From Hysterium pulicare CBS 123377 (Eukaryota; Ascomycota; Dothideomycetes; Hysteriales; Hysteriaceae): a stretch of 64,000 nucleotides of DNA. The stretch spans positions 1 to 64,000 of the forward strand of contig AJFK01000478.1 of the NCBI GenBank assembly GCA_000467715.1. Direction: 5' to 3'. The notes beneath the pieces are model-generated. The model did no database searches and had not been told where the DNA came from. It was given only the letters and a program-made list of their open reading frames with translations. A program made the position numbers and the translations under genes. This document shows positions 1-11,632 of the stretch, piece by piece. Position 1 is the first letter of the stretch. Each line of letters begins with the position of its first letter.

Positions 1-771
1 CTCTTGTGGGGCTAATGAATACGGTGGTTTTCTTTTTGAGTCATGGCATACGGATATAGATATCGGTAGGGAGGAAACGTACATGAAAACTCTTGTCCCC
101 GATGACAAGGACTGTGGGAACGGATTGATCTCAAAGCTTTCCAAGTACCGAACTTGTCGTTGGAGATAGTACCTATTATAGATTAATGTTAACATACTTA
201 CCCTGTACTTGGTGCTCTCAGTGTATTTTTCTCTCCCTGAATGAGGATGCAGAGACAGGGTGGGCTCTTTAGTAAATACCTACCAGAAAATAGAATATGA
301 TATACGCTGGCATCTACGATGTTAATGCAACGGCTTTCGCCTCGCTTTGATGATTGCACGTGCACCAGAATGGACGGAACCTGACTTGAGATATGCCGCC
401 AATAACAAAGTAATTTTAACCTTCTGGGACGTTTACACCTTAAGAGACCTAGGTATAATCGAGGAGGGAAATTCGTGGTGTTTATATTCTCGCTGAGCCG
501 TGATACATCGCAATCAAGTCCAGATCATGGTCACAAATCCGAGATCCCCAGCATTCGTTTTCCTTTCCCCTGGCTTGGATTCTGGATAGACATTGAAAAA
601 GGAAAGATGACTACCATAACGGTGCCGTTTTACCAATGCAATTAGAAGACCGCAGGCGGTGCCCTAAACCATAGACACCATTCAGCGACCTATACCAAAC
701 CACACCTGAGCTCTCATTCCTGGACACAGTGCCCACCCGCTCATCCATCATCAGATCTCCTTCCCACACAC
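1..771. other. Intergenic/unassigned left edge
   Basis: I see no open reading frame with recognisable protein content and no RNA gene here. The right part holds the 3' flank of the phosphatidylserine synthase gene, whose stop codon is at 772-774. A fragment of a gene lying further left cannot be excluded. Confidence 0.5.
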
Positions 772-1667
772 TTAGGGCTTTGGTATATGAATAGTCTTGC
801 TAACCATGAAACAACCATGCAAGACAAACAAGCCCACAACCGGATGCATCTCCAAAACCGTCCCAGCGCCCCAAACCCCCAACGGAATATCCCCATGCGT
901 CCACCCTTTTGAAACCCAATACGCCATCAAACTCGCCAACGCCAAGCTGGTCGGAATAGGCGTCCCCTCGAAATACTTACTCTTCCCCGACTCATCCTTC
1001 GGCAACATAGCCACGGTAACATTAAACCGCGCCAAGCGCGTCAGACCGCACAGCACGAAGAACGCGAGAAGCAGGTGGTCGGCGGGGGTGCGGATTCCCA
1101 TGGCGAAGGCAGCGGCGGCGGGCGAGACGCCGAAGGAGACGAGGTCGGCGAGGGAATCGAGTTCTTGGCCCATGAGCGAGGCTTTCTGGCGCCAGCGGGC
1201 GACTTTGCCGTCCATGAAGTCGAAGAAGAGGCCCAGGGGGATGAAGGAGAGGGCGAGGTAGAGGTTGAAGGTGTTGGAGGGGTTGGGGTCGAGGCAGTAG
1301 CGCATGCTGCTGAAGACGGACATTACGCCGCAGAAGCCTGAGGGTTGCATGTTTAGTATACTGGATTGGTGGGAGGAGTTGAGGAGGGGGTGTTACCGTT
1401 CATTTCGGTGATCAAGTCGGCGAGATGGAGGGCGCTGAGGCAATGGTTAGAGGAGGTAATGGGATTGAGTAGGGTGGGGTGGGCTGGTTGTACCGGACCA
1501 TGGAGAAGTGGCCGACTTCTTGGGATAGCAGTCTTGCTTGCTTGTCTAGAGCTATTGGGAGTAAGAGACATCCTTTGCCTAAAAATTCATGTGGACGTAC
1601 TTGGATCTTCGCGAGCTGGAGCTGCGTCCTTCTCAGGACCTGGCGGTGCACCGTTTCTTCGTGACAT
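772..1667 (-). CDS. CHO1: CDP-diacylglycerol-serine O-phosphatidyltransferase (phosphatidylserine synthase)
   Basis: It makes phosphatidylserine from CDP-diacylglycerol and serine in the endoplasmic reticulum membrane, the first step of the de novo route to phosphatidylethanolamine and phosphatidylcholine. The gene reads as four exons on the minus strand: 1667-1601, 1545-1494, 1434-1397 and 1337-772. These sum to 723 bases and 240 residues with all phases consistent. The protein starts MSRRNGAPPGPEKDAAPARE and continues through HFSMVR and ALHLADLITEMNG. The CDP-alcohol phosphotransferase signature DG(x)2AR(x)8G(x)3D(x)3D is complete in DFMDGKVARW...GQELDSLAD. Several hydrophobic helices follow. 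The MSRR start was chosen because it is the first ATG in frame with a clean donor; an internal ATG at 1651 lies in another frame. The symbol follows the yeast name (also PSS1). Confidence 0.93.
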
Positions 1668-2057
1668 GGCGGCAGAATATGGCAGCAGAAGGATTGAGGA
1701 GTTTGGAGGAGAGATGTTTTTGGGAATATAGGAGAAGTAGGGAAGAGTTAAAGTAGGAGGAACAGTGTTTATACTGTCGTGAGGCTGCGGCAGTTGGTGT
1801 TGAGAATCGGCTTTGTTTTCAAGTTTCCAGGCGGTGCAACGTCATTGCAGTGAAGAAACGTCAAGCCACAAATCCCGTGATCGGCCTAGAATTTCAGCCT
1901 TGTACGAGAACGGAGTGCATGTTTCAATTGGTGTGTTATTTATTCGCCCGTGATTGCATACTGCATATTCACAAGTCGATTTTTACGAAGAGGAATCCCA
2001 AGCCCTGCCTGATGAACGCCGCCCAGTAATCGTGGTATCCGTACTGCAATTTTGCAA
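1668..2057. other. Intergenic region between two minus-strand genes
   Basis: This stretch should hold the promoter of the phosphatidylserine synthase gene and the 3' untranslated region of GAR1. I see no further gene in it. Confidence 0.5.
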
Positions 2058-2947
2058 TTAACCCCGTCCCCGACCAAATCCTCGACTTCCTCCTCTGCTG
2101 AAACCACCTCCCCTTCCACCACTAAATCCGCCTCCTCTGCTTCCGCCAAATCCACCCCTTGAACCGCCTCTACCGCCCCGATCACCGAAACCTCCCCTTC
2201 CTCTAGGTGCGCCGCGACCTCCCCGAGCTCCAAATCCACGAGCTCCTCCTCGACCGCCTCCTCCGGCACGTTTTGGCCTAGCCACACCTGTGATTTTTAA
2301 GCATACTTAGCATATAGAAGCGGTGAATGATACTGACCTCCAGGTACCTTGGGTTTGGGTAAGAATCTAGTGGAGCAATTAGCTGTGGTTTATTGTTTAT
2401 TTCTTCAGCAACCATACTTCTCTAGCGGTAGTAATTTATCTCCTGCAATGTAGAACTTGTCTCCCGTTTTGAATGATCCAGGCTGTATGCCTTCAGAGGG
2501 TTTTATCGTGAAATATACTTGGTTCAAAGGTCCGAGGATCTCGTCGACTTTGCCGATCGATGTCTGTTCCTGTTAACATCCGTCGAGTCCTGGGACCACT
2601 CCTGGGAATGCTTGCCTTATTCTCGAGGTAAATAGGAGCGTTGAAATATGGAATCTTCGGATTTATCGACTCGCACACCATTTCATTTTCGCAAACGTGG
2701 ACGAACTTGCCCATTTCTACCACATAATCAGCATGAATCTTCCGAGCCTATCTTCTTGAACTTGCATACCGTACACTGAGTCTGGTGGACCGAAATTTGA
2801 CTGCCCAAAACCTCCACGACCTATGCGTTTCGTCAGCTACACAGAACCAATTTTGTGACTGCGCAACCGACCTCCACGAGGCGCAAAGCCACCTCTGCCG
2901 CCTGGCGTAAAGCCTCCTCGACCGCGAGGAGCACCGCGGAAAGACAT
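2058..2947 (-). CDS. GAR1: H/ACA ribonucleoprotein subunit Gar1
   Basis: Gar1 is a core protein of H/ACA snoRNPs, which pseudouridylate rRNA in the nucleolus. The gene has six short exons and codes for about 210 residues. It starts [20 protein letters not shown], a glycine-arginine-rich stretch. The Gar1/Naf1 beta-barrel core follows, with [20 protein letters not shown], the segment [20 protein letters not shown] and [15 protein letters not shown]. The C-terminus [14 protein letters not shown]... is a second RGG tail ending at the TAA at 2058. Five introns are visible, with donors GTTGCG, GTATGC, GCAAGC, GTATGG and GTCAGT. The third intron, 2564-2615, has a GC donor (AAG|GCAAGC). Only that choice keeps the core in frame, because no GT in the area has the needed phase. 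Confidence 0.93.
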
Positions 2948-3312
2948 TTTGTGAGTTCGCTGTGTTGTGGATGCGCAATTGTAGAAGCTGTGCTAATAAA
3001 AAGTTCGGATTCGAAAAGCTAGAGAGCGGAACCAGTTCGGAACAACCTTTAACCGAAGTAAAGTCTTGGCAAGACCGAGGTCCTTGTGAACACTGGCCAC
3101 AAATCCAATACTCTGTTAATCTTTCTGAAGGTACGTATTGTGGCTAATTCGGAGCGTTCATTCTTGCTCCGATCACTTCCCAAAGCCCTTGATTATCGGC
3201 TTCGTATTTATTGACTCATGTTTCTTGGCATAATGACTGACTCAAACAGTTTTCGATAAATATACCCCCACCTGGAGGGGATACGACTCATACACAACCC
3301 CAATTCTCCACC
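2948..3312. promoter_or_regulatory. Divergent intergenic region, GAR1 / threonyl-tRNA synthetase
   Basis: About 365 bases separate the start codons of two divergently transcribed genes, both serving translation and ribosome production, so the region probably acts as a shared promoter. No specific factor site can be named with confidence. Confidence 0.45.
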
Positions 3313-5967
3313 ATGGACGCTGTTAAAGACGCCGTCGAAGGCGTTAAGAATCTAGCCGTTTCGAACGAACAGAAACCCAAGAAAGAGAAAAAGAAGAAGG
3401 GTGGAGAGGGTACGGATGGGAGGCCATTGGAGCTTAGTCCACCACCTCCGTACATTGACCACAGAATAAAGATCTTGTGAGGGAACTACGCCCTTGTCTA
3501 CATGCAAAAGCTCACGATCCTGCAGCGAGAAGCTCAAGGCCAAATACGACGAAGATATTGCCCAGAAGCCCCGCGGTACGCTTGATTATAGCACCCTGGT
3601 TCCCCAGATGCGCTGACAGGAGCATTGGATTTTAGAGAAGATCGATATCACATTAGAGGATGGAAAGATAATAGTAGGAGAGTCTTGGGTGACGAGCCCA
3701 GCCGATATCGCGAGACAAATTAGCAAAAGCCTGTTCGAGCGCACGGTTATAGCTCGAATTGACGGAGACACTCTTTGGGATTTGGAGAGGCCATTGGAAA
3801 AGAGCTGTCGTCTGGAGTTGCTGCCATTCGAGCATCCGGAAGGAAAGAAGGTCTTCTGGCATTCTAGTGCACACATTCTGGGAGAAGCAAGTGAACGTCG
3901 GTTTGGGTGTGACCTTTGCATAGGACCACCTGTTGAGGATGGCTTCTACTATGAGGTTCGACATGCTCCTTACTTCTTAGAGCAACACTGACAAGATGTG
4001 CAGATGGCTCTGCCTGAAAAGGCTGCAGTGGAATCCACAGACTACAAGCCACTCGAGAACATAGTCAGCAGCATCGTAAAGGAGAAGCAAGTCTTCCAAC
4101 GCTTGACTCTGTCCAAAGAGGACTTGTAAGTTGACAGACTTTATCACGATGTAGTACAGCTTCTAATCCACGTGGACAGATTGGAGATGTTTAAATCGAA
4201 TCCTTACAAACAGCACATAATTAAAGACAAGATTCCGGATGGGACCTCTACGACGGTCTACCGCAATGGTCCCCTGATCGATTTATGCAGGGGGCCTCAT
4301 GTGCCGCATACAGGAAGGATAAAGCAGTTCAAGGTCATGAAGAACTCCGCGTCTTACTTCCTCGGCGATGCCAGCAACGACAGCCTCCAACGTATCTACG
4401 GTGTTTCATTTCCTGACAAAGATCAAATGGCTGCGCACTTGAAATACCTTGAAGAAGCTGCAAAGAGGGATCATCGGAAGATCGGGAAGGAGCAAGAGCT
4501 GTTCTTTTTCCACGAATACAGTCCAGGGTCGTGCTTCTTCCTCCCGCATGGAATGATCAGTAAGCTTCTACAGTCTTAAAAGCACGATGAAGAGACTACT
4601 AACAACTTTGCGCGTAGTCTACAATACTCTACAAGCTTTCCTGAGGAATGAATACTGGAAGCGTGGCTATCAAGAGGTTCTTTCGCCAAATATGTACAAT
4701 GCTGAATTATGGAAGACGTCTGGCCACTGGCAGCACTACTCAGAGGATATGTTCACTTTCGAAGTCGAAAAGCAACCATGGGCTTTGAAACCAATGAACT
4801 GTCCTGGCCATTGCCTTCTCTTCGGACATAGAGAACGAAGCTATAGAGAACTCCCAATGCGCATAGCAGATTTCGGTATTCTTCATCGCAATGAAGCCTC
4901 TGGAGCATTGACGGGCTTGACTCGAGTACGGCGTTTCCAACAAGATGACACACACATTTTCTGCACGGAAGATCAGGTGAGATGCATCGAATCGATCGTA
5001 GTGTCTTTTTGACTAACCTCATTAACCGATAGATCACGGATGAAATTGGCGGCTTGTTCGAATTCTTACAAACGGTCTACGCCAAATTCGGTTTCGCATT
5101 CAAGCTGAAGCTGAGTACGCGCCCGGACAAATTCCTTGGTGACATCGAAACCTGGAACATGGCTGAGGCCAAACTGACGGAAGCGCTCGATAAGTTCACC
5201 GCTCAAGGAGGCGAAAAGTGGGAGTTGAACCCAGGTGATGGGGCCTTCTACGGACCCAAGATCGACATTACCATCTCAGATGCATTGAGGAGAGAGTTCC
5301 AGTGCGCTACGATTCAGCTCGACTTTCAACTCCCCATCCGGTTCGGCCTCGAGTACATGACGTCTGAAGTAGCGGCTACCAGGTCCAAAGATGCTACGAA
5401 CGAGACTTCAAAAGCTAAGGCCGAGGGTGGAGAGGCACGGGGTCAAGCCGATTCATCGAAGCCCGCTCCAGGCTACGCACGACCTGTTATGATCCATCGT
5501 GCTATCTATGGCTCTTTTGAACGGTTCATCGCGTAAGTATCCACCTCATGCCCTCCAAGCTGTAAGCAAGAAACACCACTGACTCTTTGATCTATAGCAT
5601 CCTCACAGAACACTTCGCCGGTCGCTGGCCATTCTGGCTATCCCCACGCCAAGTCATGGTCATACCCGTCATGCCGGCCGTCAACGACTACGTGAAAGAA
5701 GTGCAGACTATCTTCCGCGAACAAGGCCTTCACGTCGACATCGACGTCTCCGGAAACACGATGCAGAAAAAGATCCGCACGGCCCAACTTCAACTGTACA
5801 ACTTCATCTTCGTTGTTGGTGCGGAGGAGAGGGATTCCCGCACGGTGAATATTAGGAATAGAGACGACCAGGCTACGCAGCAGAGAGGTGAGATTGTGCC
5901 GTTGGATGAGGCGTTGAAGAAGTTGGTGGTGTTGAGGGATTCGAGGGCGCTGAAGAATGAGATTTGA
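3313..5967 (+). CDS. THS1: Threonine-tRNA ligase, cytoplasmic type
   Basis: It charges tRNA(Thr) with threonine. The start ATG at 3313 sits in a CACCATGG context. The protein begins [20 protein letters not shown] with a lysine-rich N-terminus and no obvious mitochondrial presequence. The TGS domain follows ([17 protein letters not shown], then [13 protein letters not shown]). The editing/SAD region carries [16 protein letters not shown] and [10 protein letters not shown]. The class II catalytic core has MNCPGHC (zinc-binding cysteine), [20 protein letters not shown] (motif 2) and [11 protein letters not shown] (motif 3). The anticodon-binding domain contains [15 protein letters not shown] and VNIRNRDD. 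Seven introns are inferred, the first at 3477-3525 (GTGAGG...CTGCAG); the total is about 745 residues, normal for the family. A charged linker of about 30 residues ([20 protein letters not shown]) precedes motif 3. Confidence 0.96.
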
Positions 5968-7043
5968 GGATTGCTGGTAAGCGAGATGGGATGTGACGGA
6001 ATGGAAAGGGGTCGCTGGTCCGGAGTTGAGAAAAATGATCCTTTCGTGATTGAACTGATCAAATAAATGAAATCTTGACTTGTCTACATCTCAGTCCAAC
6101 AGTCAACTTTCATTGGGGCAATCGTGATTCTCGCTTTCTGGTCTTATAACCTCCACCTGCCAATAATAACTCTACAATGGGCTAATTTAATTATCTTCGT
6201 AGAAATTCCCAAGATACCTTTTTTCCGCCCTACCCTAAGCTAGCCTGTTGTCCTGAAGCTTCCTTTCGATTGTTCCATTAAGCTCTAGCTCTTTCTAGTT
6301 TTCATCCCTAGTTTATATACTCTTTTCTTTTATAGCAATTATAGATAGAAAGGAAGGAAATAGATTACCTGTTCTAGACGCGCCGAGTAAAAACTCTTTT
6401 TGCGAATGTTACAGAGGCGGAACGGGGTTTGTATATAAGGCTATGGTGGAAAGGAAGTGAAAGAGGAAGTCAGATCGAGGTAAAGCGAGGGATTAAAAAG
6501 TGCGTCGGAGGGGTCATGGAGAAGCTACAAAGAGTTATTTTATAGAGAGATAGGCTTGAGTCAATCAGTGATGTAGATTAATTGAAGCTGAGAGATGGGT
6601 CCAGTCCCATTCGATTCAATAGAAGCTGAAGTCGTTTCTAGCCTTGGGTATGTTTCAAAGTATATGATTGAGACAAGTCCAGGACGCGCGCTGGCATATG
6701 TCGCCGACATCATTAAGTCGAAACCAAGAATCGAGACAGAGCCCCTTTCAAGGCTGTGAACCTCCATAGATATTCCAGAAGCAGGTTGATTAGATAAATC
6801 GAGTATATCCTGCAAAACGCAAAGCCGCTCATGTCCGAAAATGCCCGGGGTACCAAATGCATCTATACCGTTCCATATGCCTGCTCATCAAATCCCATCA
6901 TGATCATCATCATACCCATAAGCCAGTAGTTCCGTAATATCATGCCCATAACCATACCGTCGTCGGCACGAAAAGAATAAAATTGTAAACACCCGTGTAC
7001 GCAATTTGTTTTCCCAAATCCAGCACGATTTCCTTCAAAGACC
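5968..7043. other. Intergenic region between convergent genes
   Basis: Two genes end towards each other here. The stretch has A/T-rich runs and a short CAT-rich low-complexity tract near 6898-6920. I see no gene with recognisable content; the small open frames near 6561-7060 lack similarity I can name. Confidence 0.5.
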
Positions 7044-10000
7044 TTACACTTTGAGTCCATAAGGGTGTCCAGAGAAAGATGACGTCCTTCGCAGATACCT
7101 CAGACTATCGCGGAATTTCGACAATTCGTCCAAGCATACCGCCGCTGCGAGATACTTCCAACTCTGCAATCTCTTCAGTGGGAAAGGGCTCTCTTCACTC
7201 ATTGCATTTGCAAAGCAGGCCAGAGCCGGGGCAAGTGCATCCTCGGGTTCGTAATTGACGATGCTGTTCACCACGAAATCGACGTCGCGGTTGAAGCGTG
7301 CGGACATCTCCATTGCATTTTCGCGGATGCGTTTGTTCATGAGTCCGCCGTTCTTGCCTAGGATGGTTGCAGAGAAGACCTCGAGCTCCTTCAGAGGCGA
7401 GTTTGGGTGTGTGCTGAAGCACTCCATGATGTTCAGGAGGTTCCACTCGTACCTGTATAGATGGTTAGAAATGATTTTACAATCGTCGGTAGAAGCTTAC
7501 GTCTCCCTCATATTCCGTGCGAAGTCCGAGTATTGCTCCCATTGCATGTTCATGGTTTCTTTCTGGACGTACTTCCAAGCTTTTTCCATCAGAGAATCTA
7601 GGCCTTGGGCTCGCCTAAAGGCTTGAGAGTCCTTCTGCATCTCATTGAAGAACTTCTTCTCGTCTATGGCGCGATAAAGCCGTCCGAGAACCTTCGGACT
7701 CTCATAGTATCGATAACTGCGAATGCATATTAGGGCCGAACCCATTATCGCTTGGTTTGTTGGTACTTACGTTCTTGAGTCTGGATTTAGGACGCTCACA
7801 GGGTCAACCCTTTCACCATCCTCCTGGTCAATGTCTTCGACGGTGACTCCCTTTTCCACAAAGACTCTCGGTCCTGGAGCCATGAAATCGGGCCTAAGGA
7901 GGTCTGATCTAGGTATCCGGTTTGTATCAACAGGGATGCCGGTCTTCGAGAAGTCTACCGCTGTAGAAGCTAACTCAGCCAGAAGGATGCATCGCGGATC
8001 AAAAGTGCTATATCGATCGGCCAACACTTGGTGAAGAGTTGAGATTCGACCCAATTGGTCTGTCTCCATGAATTTTATGAAGAAATCAGTCATATCTTGC
8101 GTAGTCACCTGCCGTCCAATATCCATTGGCTCCGGACGGGGATAGTCGGCGGGCGTGCAAACTCTCTTGGGTATCAATCGAGGATCCCAAATGACATGGA
8201 ACATATCTCCGTCAAGATCGCCACCACTCAATTGGCTTGGGAGGTCTCGTTGGCCTTGCTGGCTAAAAACCACACAATTGCGGATATTTTTGAGCGGCGA
8301 CCCTTCTGGGACATCAACAGCCCTTACGATTTGGATATCGCCTGGGTGCAGAGCCGGAGCGCGGGTGATAGCCACTCGGTCTTGGATGAGGATATAAGGA
8401 TGGAATTCTCCTCGTTCGTCCGATTTTTGGGTCGTAACATAGACTTCGCCCTCCTTCAAGACATTCCATTCATCCATGATACCATATAGGACTTGACCTT
8501 TGTCCACTAAGATGCGAGAGCGATGTTTTATCTCTCGAAGCTGTGATAACGCGGCAATCTCGATCATGTCGTTGAGGAATGGGTCTGCCTGAAACGGCAG
8601 ACCTATCGCGTTCAAGTTCTTAAGAAGAGATGGTATCCTAGCTGACTTCCCGATACGACGCCACTCCAAGAAGTGCGCGGCGTTCATGGCATTAATCGTC
8701 GACAATCGGATCCTTTTCACCATTTCTGCCTGTAAATTAAGCATGTGTTCTGGTTCGACGAGGAGATCCTCCAAGATCTTGATGAACTGTCGGTTAAGGT
8801 ACAGATCGAGAGGATTGTACGCTGCACCGCAGATCTCGATGTCGTTCTTAGACGATTTAGTTTTGAACTTCTCCATGCTGTCTGAAAAGCAAGTTATTGT
8901 TAGCTGTGCAGTAGTATATTTGCGTCCAGTCAAATACCACTTACTTCGGATACAGATGACTTCACCACGAAGTGTTGAGTCGAGTGAGACAACACCTTTA
9001 GCGCCTGAATACATCATTTAGTGTAGCTCTTTCATTGCACTATGTAGTATCTTACCAGCCATACGAATCTGAAGAACCGTCGGTTTTAGCGGATGTCCTG
9101 ATGAGTATCCTGCCCAAACCTTTTTGAGTAGGCTCTGAGATATAGTGCCACAGCCATCGCTAAACGTTCGTCCGTTGCGTTCAACGTCCTGCTTGACTAT
9201 GACTTTGCGGATTGATACCGAAACTGCAGCCATTGTATCCGAGAAGGCTTGGCCAATTCGTGCAGCGCACTTGGCAGGCGAGCGTAAATGCGTAAAGTCT
9301 CCAAGTTCGTTGATGACATCTGGAGAATGAATCAGGCGTCCTTCAAAGAACGGAGCCATAAACCAACACGTTGAACTACGCAGGGAAGAGTGGGAAAAGC
9401 CCAAAAACTTATATAGACGGCCTGCAATTGACAAGCCATTCCGGAGGACGGCCTTGAAGCGCCCGTCAAAGACCTTTTCTTGTGAAGCTCGCTGATCGAA
9501 TTGAACCGGCATCCCATCCTCGTCTGCGAAGGTAACACGCATGAAATAATCTTGATGGTCAGAATACTGGCGGAGGACCCTGTTGGACACTTCGGGATCT
9601 GGGCCTTGAAGAATCAAACCAGTAGGAGTGACCATCGCCTTGAAAACCATGATCAAATGTTGGTGCCCTGCAACGATTCTGTGCATGGAATTCTGCTCGG
9701 ATTCGTCAAATGTACTGATGTCTTTTCTCAGTAACCTCATTATCTTCGGTATGCTGAAGTCACTAGGGTCCACTTCGGGCCCGGGGTTGTGGATATGAAC
9801 GTCAAGTCGGCGAATTGCTGCAGCAGCCGATACTTCATCAGCACCCGCAGAAGACAGGAAGCTTGGCAGCTCCAAGAAGAGTCTCCTGATCAGCATCGGT
9901 GACAAGACGCCGTTCATGGCAAGCCGAAGAAGTTGAAATCGAATAGGAAAGGTCAGGCTTTGGAAGTTTTTGTAGTCGTCCAATGCAGCATTAAGGTAAG

Positions 10001-10973
10001 CTAGTTCTGTCTTTATATCCGGCGGCTTTAATTGCGTTGGAGTGGAAAAAGGAATGCATGTTGGCATTGCCAAATGTCGATCTAATAGTTTGCGGATTTG
10101 TCCCAACATATGGTCATCCACCAAGACGATGCGATAAACCATGCAGATACCCACGATCATTCCATGATTGCTATCGATAGCACATAACCTCAAACGTTTG
10201 CCTGATGTTTTAGCGTTGTTCTGATTGATGGAGAGCCCCTCGAGATATGCTGAAATATCAAAGGTAATATCTAAAGGATTCGAAGAATTATATCGGTATG
10301 AATGTTCACTGTCTTCGAGTTCATAGATTCTAGGAGGCATGTTGAGCGTGAATGTGACATTCGCAGCCCCTCTGCTCGACCCAATGACAATATTATCGAC
10401 CGTGTGATAAGGAATGTCAAGTCTGCAATTCCGCTGAGTCCCAGGACATTGCCCTAGAAAAAGAACCAGTGATGATCTCCCAAATATGACGGATCCCGTT
10501 CTTGGATCCTGAAAATGTGTATTAAAGGTTAGACTGGATCCTTGGTAACTCCAGGTGCCGGTATACATGATTCGAAAGGGGAATTGAGTTCGAGACTGGG
10601 GCCAATGTCGATTCGACTGATTTCTCGTTGCCTGCTCTAGTAGCTTCCGCTCTTCTACTTCTAGCGCTTTGATGAGCAGGTCGGCGGGAGGTTTTCCGTT
10701 TGGCTGAAATCTCAGAACTCCTCCGAAGAAAAGTATTGGCACTTTGGCAGTTGAATGCCCGGAGGCACCGTGACTGTCGATAAAACACCATGCCTTCTTC
10801 TCATTAGTAATAGTGAGAAATGCGAAGCTCTTGTTCTTCGGCTTATAACAGTCGAATGCATGGATTTGAAAAGAAGAGATATAGGGCCGTAGAAAGTTTG
10901 TCAGTTGATCGTTCGTCGATTGGGGAGTAACGTTATTGACCATGATATTCATGGTGAGTGTAGTTATCATCAA
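7044..10973 (-). CDS. RNA-dependent RNA polymerase, RNAi type (QDE-1/SAD-1/Rdp1 family)
   Basis: Such enzymes copy single-stranded RNA into double-stranded RNA for Dicer in quelling, meiotic silencing or heterochromatic RNAi. Five or six exons give about 1,240 residues. Residues 10-85 (MNIMVNNVTPQSTNDQLTNF...) look like an RRM-type N-terminal domain, known from Rdp1/SAD-1-like members. SDGCGTIS lies near residue 605, matching the family's SDGxGxIS block. The catalytic loop SGGDLDGDMFHVIWDP, with the metal-binding aspartates of DxDGD, is coded near 8190-8225. A helical C-terminal domain ends HPYGLKV at the TAA at 7044-7046. Introns include one with donor GTAAGA near 9053, one with donor GTAAGT just upstream of MEKFKTKSSK, one near 7770 and one near 7500. 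All key residues I can check are present. I cannot say whether it is the quelling or the silencing paralogue. Confidence 0.93.
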
Positions 10974-11632
10974 CGAAAAGGAATCCTTCTGAAGTGATGA
11001 GGCTGACGAGTTGTGTAAAAGGTCGGTGTGCAGAAGCCAACTGTCCAGAATTTGAGCCTGCAGCTTCCGGATGGCCTCACAGGTCTATGTCTGTTGTAGG
11101 TGAAGTGAGAGTGAAGCAGTAGATTGACTAAATAAGACTTGGACCTGAAATTGAGACGCGGGAAGCGGCAGGTGGGGCCAATTCAGCTGTTTCATTGATT
11201 GGGCAATGAGTTGATACTCTCACCTTCACACGCATGCAGTGCGACGTCTCTAATCATTTCTAGAATCAAATCACAACGGACCATACCCGGGTGTCATAAT
11301 TTATCGCTTTCGCGGACTGTGTCTGCGTCTACCAACTTCTTGACTATCAGCATACAAAGACGCCCTCTTTATGGTGATTTAGATAAGTATAAGTTATTTT
11401 GGAGGATCCAGTATACAAGGTTGATCGTACCAGGGATCAAGAGGTCTTACTCCCGATTCCCCGCGAGAGCCTTGCCCTGATGGCAACATGGCTGCACTTT
11501 GTACCGCTGAAGCTGGGACGGAGGATGAGCGGGCTAGCTGGGTACTTGCTCGCGTCTCTGCATCAGTCAAATTATGACGGACGAATAGATACGAAGCATG
11601 CCATCCCATGATGACCCAAAGCAGAGCGAACC
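10974..11632. other. Intergenic region upstream of the RNA polymerase gene
   Basis: This should hold the promoter of the RNA-dependent RNA polymerase gene and the 3' flank of the next minus-strand gene. Short frames on both strands have no recognisable content. Confidence 0.45.

Noticed and set aside
797-1341. Plus-strand frames antisense to phosphatidylserine synthase
   Set aside because: They are shadows of the minus-strand coding exon, which has the full CDP-alcohol phosphotransferase motif.
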